The notes beneath the pieces were generated by a model that worked only from the letters and a program-made list of their open reading frames with translations, was not told where the DNA came from and searched no databases. This document shows positions 47,771 through 56,257 of a stretch of 64,000 nt of DNA, piece by piece (positions within the stretch are counted from its first letter, which is position 1; each line of letters begins with the position of its first letter). A program made the position numbers and the translations under genes. The stretch covers positions 310,001-374,000 of the forward strand of contig NZ_CP040671.1 of NCBI RefSeq assembly GCF_008386235.1, read 5' to 3'. The stretch is from Thermosynechococcus sp. CL-1. GTDB taxonomy: Bacteria; Cyanobacteriota; Cyanobacteriia; Thermosynechococcales; Thermosynechococcaceae.

Positions 47771-48321
47771 TGTGCCGACTCTCCCTTGGGATGCTCATAG
47801 TCATTGGCGTAAGCCTGCAGCAAAGAACTGACTTGGGAAAAGACCTCTTTACCAGAGGTTTTGCCAATGGCCGATCGCTCCGGATGAAATTGTGGCCGTG
47901 CCATGCTGCGGTTAATCGCCTCTTGGACTTGGGCGCGAATCAGATCCATGAGTTCCTCTTCAGCCCGCTGGCGTTGATACTGTGCGCCCTCTTCGGTTGT
48001 GGCGTAGAGCGGGGGAAGGCGGTTGAGGGCGTAGGCGGCAATATCTCCCAAATCAAGGGCGCATTCTTGCTCCGCTTCAATGGCAGCAATGCGGGTAATT
48101 GCCTCGGTGAGCACCAATTCTTCCATGACGTTGATAAATTGCTTGCGGGGAACCGCCACCACTTGCCCCGTCAATAGGGCACCCATAAGGCGATCCAACG
48201 CCATATAGTCTTCCACGGAGAGTTCGGTGGCTTTGTCGCAAATGCGTCCTACTTCTGCCTCCTGCGTTGGTGTGAGATAACCATTGCGCAGTGCTTGTTC
48301 AACAATCTCTTGAATCCCCAT
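47767..48321 (-). CDS. ComFB-family protein
   Basis: A 184-residue protein with a ComFB domain (about residues 75-150). NVMEELVLTEAITRI near residue 70 and AYALNRLPPLYATTEEGA near residue 100 are the family signatures. Cyanobacterial ComFB/CdgR proteins bind cyclic dinucleotides and influence motility, competence and cell size. An N-terminal helical region (1-65) and a C-terminal extension (150-184) flank the domain. ATG 48321 is used; the longer frame adds 35 residues of no family character. Its stop overlaps the start of cimA. Confidence 0.8.
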   Translation of the reverse strand: MGIQEIVEQALRNGYLTPTQEAEVGRICDKATELSVEDYMALDRLMGALLTGQVVAVPRKQFINVMEELVLTEAITRIAAIEAEQECALDLGDIAAYALNRLPPLYATTEEGAQYQRQRAEEELMDLIRAQVQEAINRSMARPQFHPERSAIGKTSGKEVFSQVSSLLQAYANDYEHPKGESAQ

Positions 48322-48602
48322 ACGTGTTTCCGCCGTAATTGCTGTAGGGGCACTCCCCCACTCAAATTTAGTATATGCCGAGGAACTGCCAAGGGCAGGG
48401 GGAATTTTGCACTGTAGGTAGTCCATATTTTAGAAAAAGGCGGTAACGCTAAGATAACGATAAGAACTGTTGCAAAGAACTGCCAAATCCTACGAAATCT
48501 TTATATTTATACCTGTATAGCCAAGTGGTAAAATTGTCGTAGGAAATAATTAAAGGCTAGCAGTCGCCCACATCATTCTCATTTCTTCTTCTGTTGCAGC
48601 CT
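48322..48602. other. Divergent intergenic region with an 8-bp inverted repeat
   Basis: This 281-bp region separates leftward comFB-cimA from the rightward small membrane protein. TCCTACGA (48488-48495) and TCGTAGGA (48537-48544) are perfect inverted copies 41 bp apart, flanking AT-rich DNA that includes TAAAAT. No gene or known RNA was seen. Whether the repeat is an operator or chance is open. Confidence 0.45.
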
Positions 48603-48872
48603 ATGGTTGTTTGGTTGTCATCTTTTTTACATACCGTAGAGCCATTACTAGTCCCAATTTGTTTTTGTTTTGCTTGGCTGCTGCTGGCAATCATGGCGTG
48701 GAATGTGTGGCACTTCACACAGGAGGGGCTGGCGATCGCCCGCCGTCTGCATCAAATTCCCTGTTCTCGCTGTCGTTTCTTTTCAGGAGACTACCGCCTC
48801 AAGTGTTCCCTACATCCCGATTGGGCAGCTACTGAAGCCGCCATTCAATGTCCCGACTATCATTTTGAATAA
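48603..48872 (+). CDS. Small membrane protein with four-cysteine tail
   Basis: An 89-residue protein I cannot name. One membrane helix (about residues 12-35) is followed by a cytosolic tail. The tail holds Cys54, Cys57, Cys68 and Cys83 in a CSRC-FFSGDYRLKC-HP-C pattern, suggesting a zinc or iron-sulfur site. ATG 48603 is preferred to a TTG three codons upstream. The FHA gene follows 51 bp later on the same strand, so they may work together, but there is no functional evidence. Confidence 0.65.
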   Translation: MVVWLSSFLHTVEPLLVPICFCFAWLLLAIMAWNVWHFTQEGLAIARRLHQIPCSRCRFFSGDYRLKCSLHPDWAATEAAIQCPDYHFE

Positions 48873-48923
48873 AGCACCGAGAGACCGAATTTATTCCTCT
48901 AGGGAGTTGGAAAAGGGAGCACC

Positions 48924-49802
48924 GTGCTCACACAGTATCCACAATTAGTCATCTCCACCGAGGCCAGCACCTATATCGTCCCTCTTACCCAAGGCAATTC
49001 ATGGGTGATTGGTCGAGGTAAAGACTGCACAATTGTTTTGGCGGATCGCTGGTCTTCCCGTCGCCATGCCATGATTCAGCGTCTGGATAATGATGATTAT
49101 TATCTCATTGATTTGGGGAGTCGTAATGGCTGTGTGCTGAATGGTCAAATGATTCAGGTGCCGACGCTCCTCAAAACGGGCGATCGCTTTATTATCGGCA
49201 AAACAACCCTTGAATTTCGTACCGATGAGGCTGTCTCCACCACCCCGCCGGCTGCCCCTCTTGCCCTTCAACCCACCATTCTCATCATTCAACCCCCCGG
49301 CATTCAAGTACAAATTTGGCAAGAATTGCTGCGCAGTCAGGGGTTAGAAGTTATCGTTGAATCGGGGCAAATCAATAGCCGCCGCATTATTAGTGATTTT
49401 GTGACCGTGATGCAGCGCAACCCTGACCTGTTGCTCCTTGATTCGCAACTGGAAACCCCGGATATTGGTAACCTTTTGAATTGGATCAAGGCAACCTATC
49501 CCAAGCTGCGCAGTTTCATTATTGACCGCTACGACAACCATATTTCCCCCATGCAGCGACAATGGGCAGTAGAACATGGGGCAATTGATTGGCTGCCCGC
49601 ACTGCCCGATGAAAATCTCACCATGTTTGGGGCAGAAATTGCAGCTCAATTACGCCGCATTCTCAAGGCCTTGGGACGCAACAAACTAGAGCAAGACAGG
49701 CTCGCAGTGGCTCTTTTGAATCTGCAATTGGCGACCAATGATGATTTGCCCTCCCAGTTGCTCAGTGAGTATGTCAATCGCCCGCCCTTTCCCCCTGAAT
49801 AG
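48924..49802 (+). CDS. FHA-domain protein with degenerate receiver-like domain
   Basis: A 292-residue protein. The FHA domain (about 8-100) has GRGKDCTIVL, SSRRHAMI near residue 44 and GSRNGCVLNG near residue 65, the phosphothreonine-binding set. Residues 116-245 have the alternating pattern of a receiver domain. Asp173 (LLLLDSQL) sits where the phospho-acceptor should be, but the first-strand acidic pair (ILIIQPP) and the conserved lysine are missing. It is a likely pseudo-receiver. Translation starts at GTG 48924 behind AAGGGAG. Its last 29 bases overlap the convergent scpB. Confidence 0.8.
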   Translation: MLTQYPQLVISTEASTYIVPLTQGNSWVIGRGKDCTIVLADRWSSRRHAMIQRLDNDDYYLIDLGSRNGCVLNGQMIQVPTLLKTGDRFIIGKTTLEFRTDEAVSTTPPAAPLALQPTILIIQPPGIQVQIWQELLRSQGLEVIVESGQINSRRIISDFVTVMQRNPDLLLLDSQLETPDIGNLLNWIKATYPKLRSFIIDRYDNHISPMQRQWAVEHGAIDWLPALPDENLTMFGAEIAAQLRRILKALGRNKLEQDRLAVALLNLQLATNDDLPSQLLSEYVNRPPFPPE

Positions 49803-50283
49803 TTGGCAGTTGATCCACCTGAAAATACTGGTGAAAGCGCTCAGTGACTTGGAGGATGTAGGAGCGACTTTGGCTATCCCGCCGCCGCTGAATAAACCCA
49901 AGGGTGAGGAGTTCTTGAATGTGTTGGTAGGCACTGGATCCCCGCAGTTCAATCACCTCTGGTTGGCGAATGGGGCCACGAAAAGCAATCAGGGCTAATG
50001 TGCGCTGTGCCGCAACCCCCAATTCAACGGGGATAAGGGACTGAACCAATTCTTGAAAGGCGGGCTTGAGTTGCAGGCTGTATCTATCGTCAATTTGGAC
50101 AATTTCAAGGGCCGTTTGGCGATGGGCATAGTCGTTGAGTAGCTCAATCAGTGCCATTTCAACGGCCTCAGGAGCAGTGGCGGCAAGGGTTGCTAGTTCA
50201 GCAAGGGTCAGGGGCTGCGCCTTCAGGTAGAGAATGGCCTCCACCCGCATCGTTAATGTACGCAGGTCAGTGTCCCCTTGCAT
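49774..50283 (-). CDS. scpB: Segregation and condensation protein ScpB
   Basis: A 169-residue subunit of the SMC-ScpAB condensin, which organises and separates chromosomes. It has the two winged-helix domains of ScpB, with VEAILYLKAQPLTLAEL at the start. The RTLALIAFRGPIRQPEVIELRG core lies near residue 90 (quoted in part), then TLGFIQRR. It follows fabH on the same strand with a 3-bp gap, an odd operon partner for lipid genes. It ends inside the convergent FHA gene. Confidence 0.93.
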   Translation of the reverse strand: MQGDTDLRTLTMRVEAILYLKAQPLTLAELATLAATAPEAVEMALIELLNDYAHRQTALEIVQIDDRYSLQLKPAFQELVQSLIPVELGVAAQRTLALIAFRGPIRQPEVIELRGSSAYQHIQELLTLGFIQRRRDSQSRSYILQVTERFHQYFQVDQLPTIQGERAGD

Positions 50284-50286
50284 AGG

Positions 50287-51276
50287 CTATTGCCAGCGGA
50301 ACAGGGCCGCTCCCCAAGTTAACCCCGCACCAAAGCCAGCGGTGGCAATTAAGTCTCCGGGTTGAATATGCCCCTGTTGAATCGGAGCCGTCAGGGCAAG
50401 GGGAATCGAGGCGGCGGAGGTATTACCATACTGACCCACATTGCTAATCACCTTTTCCTGAGGAATGCCCAAACGCTGGGCAACCGCGTCCAGAATGCGT
50501 TGATTGGCCTGATGCAACACCAGCCAGTCAATTTCCTCAACCGTACACCCCGCGCGGTGCAGGGCTTTCTCAATGACTTCAGGGACTTGGGTGACGGCAA
50601 AGCGATAAACTTCACGGCCATTCATGGCAATGGGAGCAAATCCCCCTTGGGCGATCGCGAGATTGTCCCCTAAGGTCTGGGGAGTACCAGCAAAGGCAAG
50701 GGTAAGGTGCTCATTGAGGCGACCATCACTGCGCAATTCAAAGCTCAAGAGTTGATCAGCATCGCTGGCTTGCAAGACCATCGCGCCGGCGCCATCGCCA
50801 AAGAGAATGCAGGTGCGGCGATCGCCCCAATCCACCCAGCGCGACAGAATATCACCACCAATGACCAAGGCACTGCGGTAGGCACCGGTGCGCAAATACT
50901 GAGCCGCCGTAACCAAGGCAAAGAGAAAGCCAGAACAGGCAGCCGTTAAGTCAAAGGCCACGGCATTTATCGCACCAATGCGAGTTTGCACCAAGCAGGC
51001 GGTGCCAAAGAGATCATCGGGCGTAGAGGTCGCCAAGATGATTAAATCGACTGCTGTGGGTTCTAGGCCGGCCATCTGTAGGGCTGCGCCCGCCGCTTCG
51101 CTGGCCAAATCCACAAGACGCTGGTCAGGAGCTGCCACGTGCCGTTCTTGAATGCCCGTACGGGATTGAATCCACTCATCAGACGTATCCACAAGGGCAC
51201 TGAGGTGGGCATTGGTCAAGCATTGACGGGGGATTGCCGCGCCCACACCGCTAAATTTAACGCCCTGCACAGTCAC
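50287..51276 (-). CDS. fabH: Beta-ketoacyl-ACP synthase III
   Basis: Starts fatty-acid synthesis by condensing acetyl-CoA with malonyl-ACP. The 329-residue protein has the catalytic Cys in AFDLTAACSGFLFAL near residue 113. His and Asn follow in DWLVLHQANQRI near residue 250 and SNVGQYGNTSAAS near residue 280. The final GFGAGLTWG is typical. It starts at GTG 51276, which shares one base with the plsX stop; plsX-fabH is a common bacterial pair. scpB follows after three bases. Confidence 0.96.
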   Translation of the reverse strand: MTVQGVKFSGVGAAIPRQCLTNAHLSALVDTSDEWIQSRTGIQERHVAAPDQRLVDLASEAAGAALQMAGLEPTAVDLIILATSTPDDLFGTACLVQTRIGAINAVAFDLTAACSGFLFALVTAAQYLRTGAYRSALVIGGDILSRWVDWGDRRTCILFGDGAGAMVLQASDADQLLSFELRSDGRLNEHLTLAFAGTPQTLGDNLAIAQGGFAPIAMNGREVYRFAVTQVPEVIEKALHRAGCTVEEIDWLVLHQANQRILDAVAQRLGIPQEKVISNVGQYGNTSAASIPLALTAPIQQGHIQPGDLIATAGFGAGLTWGAALFRWQ

Positions 51277-52301
51277 TAAGCCTGATCCTCAACGGCAACG
51301 GCATGCTGATAACAGGCCTGAATCCGCTCTGAAACGCGATGATCCACCGCTTCCTTGGCTAGGCGAATGGCATTGAAAATCGAGGGCGCTTGGGAACTGC
51401 CGTGGCTAATGATACAGATGCCATCCACCCCCAACAGCAAACCACCGCCATGTTCGGCATGATCAATGCGCTGCTTAATTTTGCGGAGATTGGGACGCAG
51501 CAGCGCCGTACCCAGTTGCCCGCGCCAGCCCCGAGGTAGCTCTTCACGGAGAATTTGGACAAGGACACTACCCAAGGATTCAGCAAATTTAAGCAGAACA
51601 TTGCCAACAAAGCCATCACAGACCACGACATCAAATTGTCCCGACAGAACATCGCGGCCTTCGGCATTGCCCAAGAAGGAGATTTGGCGATTTTGCCGCA
51701 GGAGTTGATGTGCCTTTAGGGCCAGATCATTGCCTTTGCAGTCCTCTTCGCCAATGTTAAGCAAGCCCACTTTGGGATCTTCGACATCCAAGACGTACTG
51801 GCTGTAGATCGAACCCATGACCGCAAATTGCTCAAGGTATTTCGGGCGGCAGTCCACATTGGCACCGACATCGAGGACAAGAACGGATTTGCCGGGGATG
51901 AGGGTGGGTAAGACGGCACCAATGGCGGGGCGATCAATGCCAGGGAGTCGACCCAAGCGCAATAGTGCCGCAGCCATCGCTGCCCCTGAGTGACCAGCGG
52001 AAACAACCGCATCAGCCGCACCCGCTTTGACCAGATCCATCGCCACGTTAATTGAGGCCTTGGGTTTCTTTTTCAGGGCGGTCAGGGGTTCTTCCCCCAT
52101 TTCCACAACATCACTCGCTTCGACAATTTGGGGCTTGGCTGTGGGGGCATGTTCATTGAGGTAGCGCTGAATGGGCACCGGATCACCCACAAGGAGGATA
52201 TCGGCATCTAATTCTTCACTGGCTCTGAGGGCACCGGCAACAATCTCATCGGGAGCATAGTCACCCCCCATGGCATCCACAGCAATCCGTGCACGAGTCA
52301 T
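51276..52301 (-). CDS. plsX: Phosphate acyltransferase PlsX
   Basis: Converts acyl-ACP to acyl-phosphate for PlsY-dependent phospholipid synthesis. The 341-residue protein opens with RIAVDAMGGDYAPDEIV, the family signature. AVVSAGHSGAAMAAALLRLGR follows near residue 97 (quoted in part), then VCDGFVGNVLLKFAES near residue 225. It overlaps fabH by one base. The start is ATG 52301. A gamma carbonic anhydrase gene lies 106 bp upstream on the same strand and may be separately transcribed. Confidence 0.96.
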   Translation of the reverse strand: MTRARIAVDAMGGDYAPDEIVAGALRASEELDADILLVGDPVPIQRYLNEHAPTAKPQIVEASDVVEMGEEPLTALKKKPKASINVAMDLVKAGAADAVVSAGHSGAAMAAALLRLGRLPGIDRPAIGAVLPTLIPGKSVLVLDVGANVDCRPKYLEQFAVMGSIYSQYVLDVEDPKVGLLNIGEEDCKGNDLALKAHQLLRQNRQISFLGNAEGRDVLSGQFDVVVCDGFVGNVLLKFAESLGSVLVQILREELPRGWRGQLGTALLRPNLRKIKQRIDHAEHGGGLLLGVDGICIISHGSSQAPSIFNAIRLAKEAVDHRVSERIQACYQHAVAVEDQA

Positions 52302-52407
52302 TGGCTGAACTCTTACGAGAAAATCCTTCAGAATTTTAGCAGATGACAGCCCTTTTCCTAAGAATGGCGGACACTGAACACGCTGAGGGGCAGTTTAGGA
52401 CAAACTT

Positions 52408-52941
52408 CTACGGATAGAACCCTAGATCGGTGCCTGTGCCACTGTGGACATGGGCCAGTTGTTCATACTTACGGGCATGCTGACGTAGATCGGCGGCCTC
52501 AGTGTCACTCACTTCCCGCACCACTTTAGCGGGAATGCCCACAACCAAAGAGCGTGGGGGGACATCTTTGCTCACCACTGCCCCTGCACCGACAATACTG
52601 CCCGCTCCAACTCGAACGCCATTGAGAATCACGGCGCCAATGCCAATTAAGCAGCCATCTTCAACGGTTGCCCCATGAATAACCGCGCGATGCCCGACCG
52701 TCACCTCTTCCCCAAGGATCGTGGGTTGTCCCGGATCACCATGGAGGATGGCGCCATCTTGAACATTGGTGTGGGCACCAATCTCGATGTACGCCACGTC
52801 ACCGCGTAAAACAGCGCCATACCAAATGCTACAGCCTTCACCCAAGCGGACATCGCCAACAAGGGTGGCATTGGGGGCAATAAAGGCAGCGCGATCGCTG
52901 GCAACGGGGGGCCAAAAAGCACTAGGGGCAGTGATTACCAT
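52408..52941 (-). CDS. Gamma carbonic anhydrase family protein
   Basis: Left-handed beta-helix trimer protein of 177 residues. The three histidines expected to bind metal are His67 (AILHGD), His84 and His89 (VGHRAVIHG), with the same five-residue gap between the last two as in the archaeal Cam enzyme. Cyanobacterial relatives include CcmM's N-terminal domain and soluble YrdA-like proteins; without RbcS-like repeats this is the latter type. CO2 hydration activity is plausible but not certain. The start is ATG 52941. Confidence 0.87.
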   Translation of the reverse strand: MVITAPSAFWPPVASDRAAFIAPNATLVGDVRLGEGCSIWYGAVLRGDVAYIEIGAHTNVQDGAILHGDPGQPTILGEEVTVGHRAVIHGATVEDGCLIGIGAVILNGVRVGAGSIVGAGAVVSKDVPPRSLVVGIPAKVVREVSDTEAADLRQHARKYEQLAHVHSGTGTDLGFYP

Positions 52942-53004
52942 TTTATCCCAAGCATCAAAAAGCTAAACGACAGTTTCCAAACTGCGGGTAAGCCTGAAAT
53001 GGGC

Positions 53005-53679
53005 TTACGGACTCGGGGTTTCTGGTGTTGTGGGTGCCGGTGAGGGCGTGACGGCTTCGGGGGTGGGGGGCAGGGCTTCCTCGCGGGGGGGACGGCGTTC
53101 GGGCACTGGTAGATGGAAAAAGATCGCAGCCATGACGGCTAAGCTAGCAGCGCCAATACCCAAAGGCATCAGTTGTTTGCGCAAAGGCACAGCAGGGGCG
53201 ATCGCCCGCCGGGGGAGGGAATGGAATGTCGGTATCAGGGTAGGCAGTGTTTGGCTATCACTACAGAGTTGATCCAATGCCTCCACTAAATCCGCTAGCT
53301 GCAACCAAGTGAGCTGCACTTCTAGGGTTTCACCAGCGCCATTCTGGGCAGGGGTATCGGCATTTTCTGTAGGCGAGCCTTGCAATAGCTGGCGGGGAAT
53401 ATGCAGCACTACCTGATTAGAGGCCTGAATCTCGACCTGAATCGGGTACTGGGGCGATCGCCGTAACTTAACACCACTCAACCACGTTTGCGCTGCTGCG
53501 GGCACACTATTGAGCAATGCCACAAGGAATTCTTTCCCGCCCTTGACCCGCTGATTCTGGCCAATAATCTCCCACTCGCAGAGGGTGACAATATCCAACT
53601 GCTCTGCGCCGGCTTGACCACTCAGCCCTTCAATTCGCAGTGTGCAATTGGGCAATGAATACTGGCGTTGCAGCAGCAT
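53005..53679 (-). CDS. DUF4335 membrane-anchored protein
   Basis: A 224-residue cyanobacterial protein of the DUF4335 type. An N-terminal domain of about 140 residues (RQYSLPNCTLRIEGLSG at the start) is followed by a linker. One membrane helix lies near residues 170-188, and a Pro/Thr/Glu-rich tail sits outside. The DUF3038 gene is immediately upstream with a one-base overlap, a pairing I recall across cyanobacteria. The function is unknown; the arrangement suggests the two proteins form a complex. Confidence 0.75.
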   Translation of the reverse strand: MLLQRQYSLPNCTLRIEGLSGQAGAEQLDIVTLCEWEIIGQNQRVKGGKEFLVALLNSVPAAAQTWLSGVKLRRSPQYPIQVEIQASNQVVLHIPRQLLQGSPTENADTPAQNGAGETLEVQLTWLQLADLVEALDQLCSDSQTLPTLIPTFHSLPRRAIAPAVPLRKQLMPLGIGAASLAVMAAIFFHLPVPERRPPREEALPPTPEAVTPSPAPTTPETPSP

Positions 53680-54305
53680 TAACTTACTTCCCCGTCAAAT
53701 AAACTAAACCAAAGGCGTTCCATGCCCTTTGTACCTGCACAGAGCAGAAGTTGTGCCAACAGCTTTAGACCCAACTCATTGAGGGCTTGGTTATTTTTGT
53801 AGAGAAAGAGACCCGATCGCTGGAGGTTCATGCGTTTGCGAAAATGGCGGCGAAAGCGGTCTAAATACTCCGCCAAGGGGGCATAGGTTTCCGGGGGCAA
53901 ATTTTGCGCCTGCAATTGATCCAACACCAAAAGTAAATGCCGCAGGATTGCCGTCTGCCGCCGCGCCACTTGCACAACCACTGCGGTGAGTGCCTTTGTT
54001 TCCGCTAAGGGCAAGGGGGTACGCTGGGTAATTTGGCGAAAGGGATTGGTGCAGCGAATTTGCCAAAATACGACCCGATTGGGGATCATCACTTGCAGTT
54101 GCAGATCTCGCAGCACTTGCAACATCAACTCAGAGGCATGCAAATCAACGCACTCTAGGGCAAGCAACAATAAGTCTAATTGCCAACGTGCCCGCCGAGG
54201 ACACACACTCACCCCTTGGGGGTCGGGCAGTGCTGCCAACATCGGAGGTAATAGCTCAACTTCAGGGGATTCGATTGTTGCTGGCATTGAGTTTGCCGTT
54301 TCCAT
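53679..54305 (-). CDS. DUF3038 family protein
   Basis: A 208-residue helical cytosolic protein of the DUF3038 type. RRARWQLDLLLLALECVDLHASELMLQ appears near residue 38 (seen as RARWQLDLLLLALECVDL). A conserved LARRQ-type helix follows near residue 110. There is no membrane segment. The start is ATG 54305; a GTG six codons upstream overlaps a TATAGT box and is less likely. Its stop shares one base with the start of the DUF4335 gene. The function is unknown. Confidence 0.72.
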   Translation of the reverse strand: METANSMPATIESPEVELLPPMLAALPDPQGVSVCPRRARWQLDLLLLALECVDLHASELMLQVLRDLQLQVMIPNRVVFWQIRCTNPFRQITQRTPLPLAETKALTAVVVQVARRQTAILRHLLLVLDQLQAQNLPPETYAPLAEYLDRFRRHFRKRMNLQRSGLFLYKNNQALNELGLKLLAQLLLCAGTKGMERLWFSLFDGEVS

Positions 54306-54480
54306 ACTCTCTAGAGTGCTCACTATACAGCAATAATGACAGGACTCATGGTGAAATAGGCCTAAACGATCTTAGCCGTTTCTTCGCTGACGACTGCCGC
54401 CTATCTTTATGTTGCCCCCTAGGCTAATTTTTCGAAAAGCAGGCTAGACTTGAGGGGAACCACAGGATTGTGAGGTTGCA

Positions 54481-54918
54481 ATGAGTCAAGAGATTCCCCC
54501 CCCAGAAGCCTATGTGGTGCTTGGACTGGCTCATTGTTTTGTGCAGGTGGAGGGAAAACTCCAGCCCGTAGAGGTGATTGAGCCGATTCCCTCAGCGGCG
54601 TTGGAAGCCTTGCTCCATGGCTTGCCCACTTCCTATAGTGAAGCCCATGCCCTCACCTATGGTACAGCCCAAGATCCGCAGCAGGTGCAGCAGCAGTTTC
54701 CCCCCAGTGCCCATCTGTGTGATGACTATGGCGATCGCCTTGCAGCAGCCGCACGCACCTACATTGCCCGTCCCCAAAGTACCCGCCATATTCCCCTTGG
54801 CCAAACCTACCGCAACTTTAATACCTCCACAGAACGCAAACGGGTGCTCAACTCCGAGCGTATCGTTACCGCTGCCGACAATGTCAAACAACACGCCTAC
54901 ACCCACCAAGTCCTCTAA
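54481..54918 (+). CDS. Conserved cyanobacterial hypothetical protein
   Basis: A 145-residue soluble protein that I cannot assign. It begins with a proline-rich segment and a short beta region (EAYVVLGLAHCFVQVEGK). A mixed helical part and a basic segment (STERKRVLNSER) follow near residue 118. The last two helices contain DNVKQHAYTHQVL. It has no signal peptide and no membrane span. A GAGG lies before ATG 54481. The YbjN gene begins 31 bp after its stop on the same strand, so the two are probably cotranscribed. Confidence 0.6.
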   Translation: MSQEIPPPEAYVVLGLAHCFVQVEGKLQPVEVIEPIPSAALEALLHGLPTSYSEAHALTYGTAQDPQQVQQQFPPSAHLCDDYGDRLAAAARTYIARPQSTRHIPLGQTYRNFNTSTERKRVLNSERIVTAADNVKQHAYTHQVL

Positions 54919-54949
54919 CAAGTTGTCCTGATTCACGAAAGGAATGACC

Positions 54950-55405
54950 ATGGTCAGTGAAGTGCAGCCCGTCCCCGCAACATCCCTTGACACGCCCCCA
55001 GAAAATGCGGTTGAGATTATTGAAACGGTGATTTCTAGTCTCCATCAAGGGGACGCCCCCCTCGTTGGCCAAACGGACAGTGGCAAAATTTGGATGTTTC
55101 GCTATGGCAGTGCCGAGGTCTTTGTACAGTTGAGTGGCCATACAGCGGAAGACTTTCTCACCATTTGGTCACCGGTACTGCCTCTGCCCGTAGCGGATGA
55201 ATTGGCACTCTATCGTAAGCTCCTGACGTTGAACTGGCTCACCACCCTCGAGGCACACTTTGCCATTGCTGAAGACCAAGTCCAAGTCGTGGCTACCCGC
55301 ACCCTAGGGGGGATTACTGCGGGTGAAATTTCCCGCCTAATTACGATTGTGGCGACACTCGCTGATGACTATGATGACGCCCTCAGGGCTGAGTTTAAGA
55401 GCTAA
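54950..55405 (+). CDS. YbjN-domain protein
   Basis: A 151-residue protein with the YbjN fold, related to type III secretion chaperones. The motif region [19 protein letters not shown] lies near residue 60, followed by [22 protein letters not shown]. In Escherichia coli YbjN influences motility and stress, but the molecular role is unknown. The start is ATG 54950, eight bases after AAAGGA; an ATG two codons earlier is possible. Its end overlaps the convergent pdxJ by 11 bases. It pairs with the unassigned protein upstream. Confidence 0.78.
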   Translation: MVSEVQPVPATSLDTPPENAVEIIETVISSLHQGDAPLVGQTDSGKIWMFRYGSAEVFVQLSGHTAEDFLTIWSPVLPLPVADELALYRKLLTLNWLTTLEAHFAIAEDQVQVVATRTLGGITAGEISRLITIVATLADDYDDALRAEFKS

Positions 55406-56111
55406 TGAGGGCTTTCATATCCCGTACGGCTTGCACCATGCCCACAAGAACAGCGCGGCTAATAATCGTGTGGCCAATATTGAGTTCTTCAATGCCTTCA
55501 AGGCGGGCGATCGCCCCCACATTGGTGTAGGTCAGGCCATGGCCTGCATTCACCCGCAAGCCTAAGGATTTTGCTTGTTGGACACCATGAGCTAAAATCG
55601 CTAACTCCTGTTGTTGCGCCGCTTCCCCCTTGGCTTCAGCATAGCGACCGGTGTGCAGTTCAATAAATTGAGCCGTGGTTTTGGCGGCGGCTTCCAGTTG
55701 GGCCGGATCCGCGTCAATGAATAAACTCACAGGAATTCCTGCGCCTTGCAACGTTTGCACCACTTGGGTCAAGGGTTCCTGCTGACCCACCACATCTAGC
55801 CCGCCTTCGGTGGTGACTTCTTCGCGCCGCTCAGGTACCAACGTCACGTAATCTGGCCGAATGTCAAGGGCGATCGCCACCATTTCGGAAGTGGCAGCCA
55901 TCTCTAGGTTCAAATGGGTGCGTACCGTTTGCCGCAGGAGGCGCACATCTCGCTCTTGAATATGGCGACGATCTTCCCGCAGATGTACGGTAATGCCATC
56001 AGCTCCCCCCAGTTCTGCCAAAACGGCTGCGGCTACGGGATCGGGTTCAACTGTGCGCCGCGCTTGGCGAATCGTTGCCACATGATCAATGTTGACCCCT
56101 AGGGTTGCCAC
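55395..56111 (-). CDS. pdxJ: Pyridoxine 5-phosphate synthase
   Basis: Final ring-forming enzyme of DXP-dependent vitamin B6 synthesis. The 238-residue TIM barrel opens with the invariant [18 protein letters not shown]. It also carries [20 protein letters not shown] near residue 50 (seen as [10 protein letters not shown]) and [12 protein letters not shown] near residue 190. I start at GTG 56111 because AAGGAG lies nine bases upstream and the family begins here. The longer frame adds 31 unrelated residues. It diverges from rodA. Confidence 0.94.
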   Translation of the reverse strand: MATLGVNIDHVATIRQARRTVEPDPVAAAVLAELGGADGITVHLREDRRHIQERDVRLLRQTVRTHLNLEMAATSEMVAIALDIRPDYVTLVPERREEVTTEGGLDVVGQQEPLTQVVQTLQGAGIPVSLFIDADPAQLEAAAKTTAQFIELHTGRYAEAKGEAAQQQELAILAHGVQQAKSLGLRVNAGHGLTYTNVGAIARLEGIEELNIGHTIISRAVLVGMVQAVRDMKALISS

Positions 56112-56257
56112 TGCGATCGCTCCTTGTCGGAATAGAAGCTCAACCCTTCGGATAATACACCAAGGCAAGGTGCCATGTCGGTTGTCCGCGCTGGCCGTTT
56201 GCAACCTTTTGAGCCAGCCGATAGACTAACCCCCTAGGAGAGACAGGACAGTGGCTG

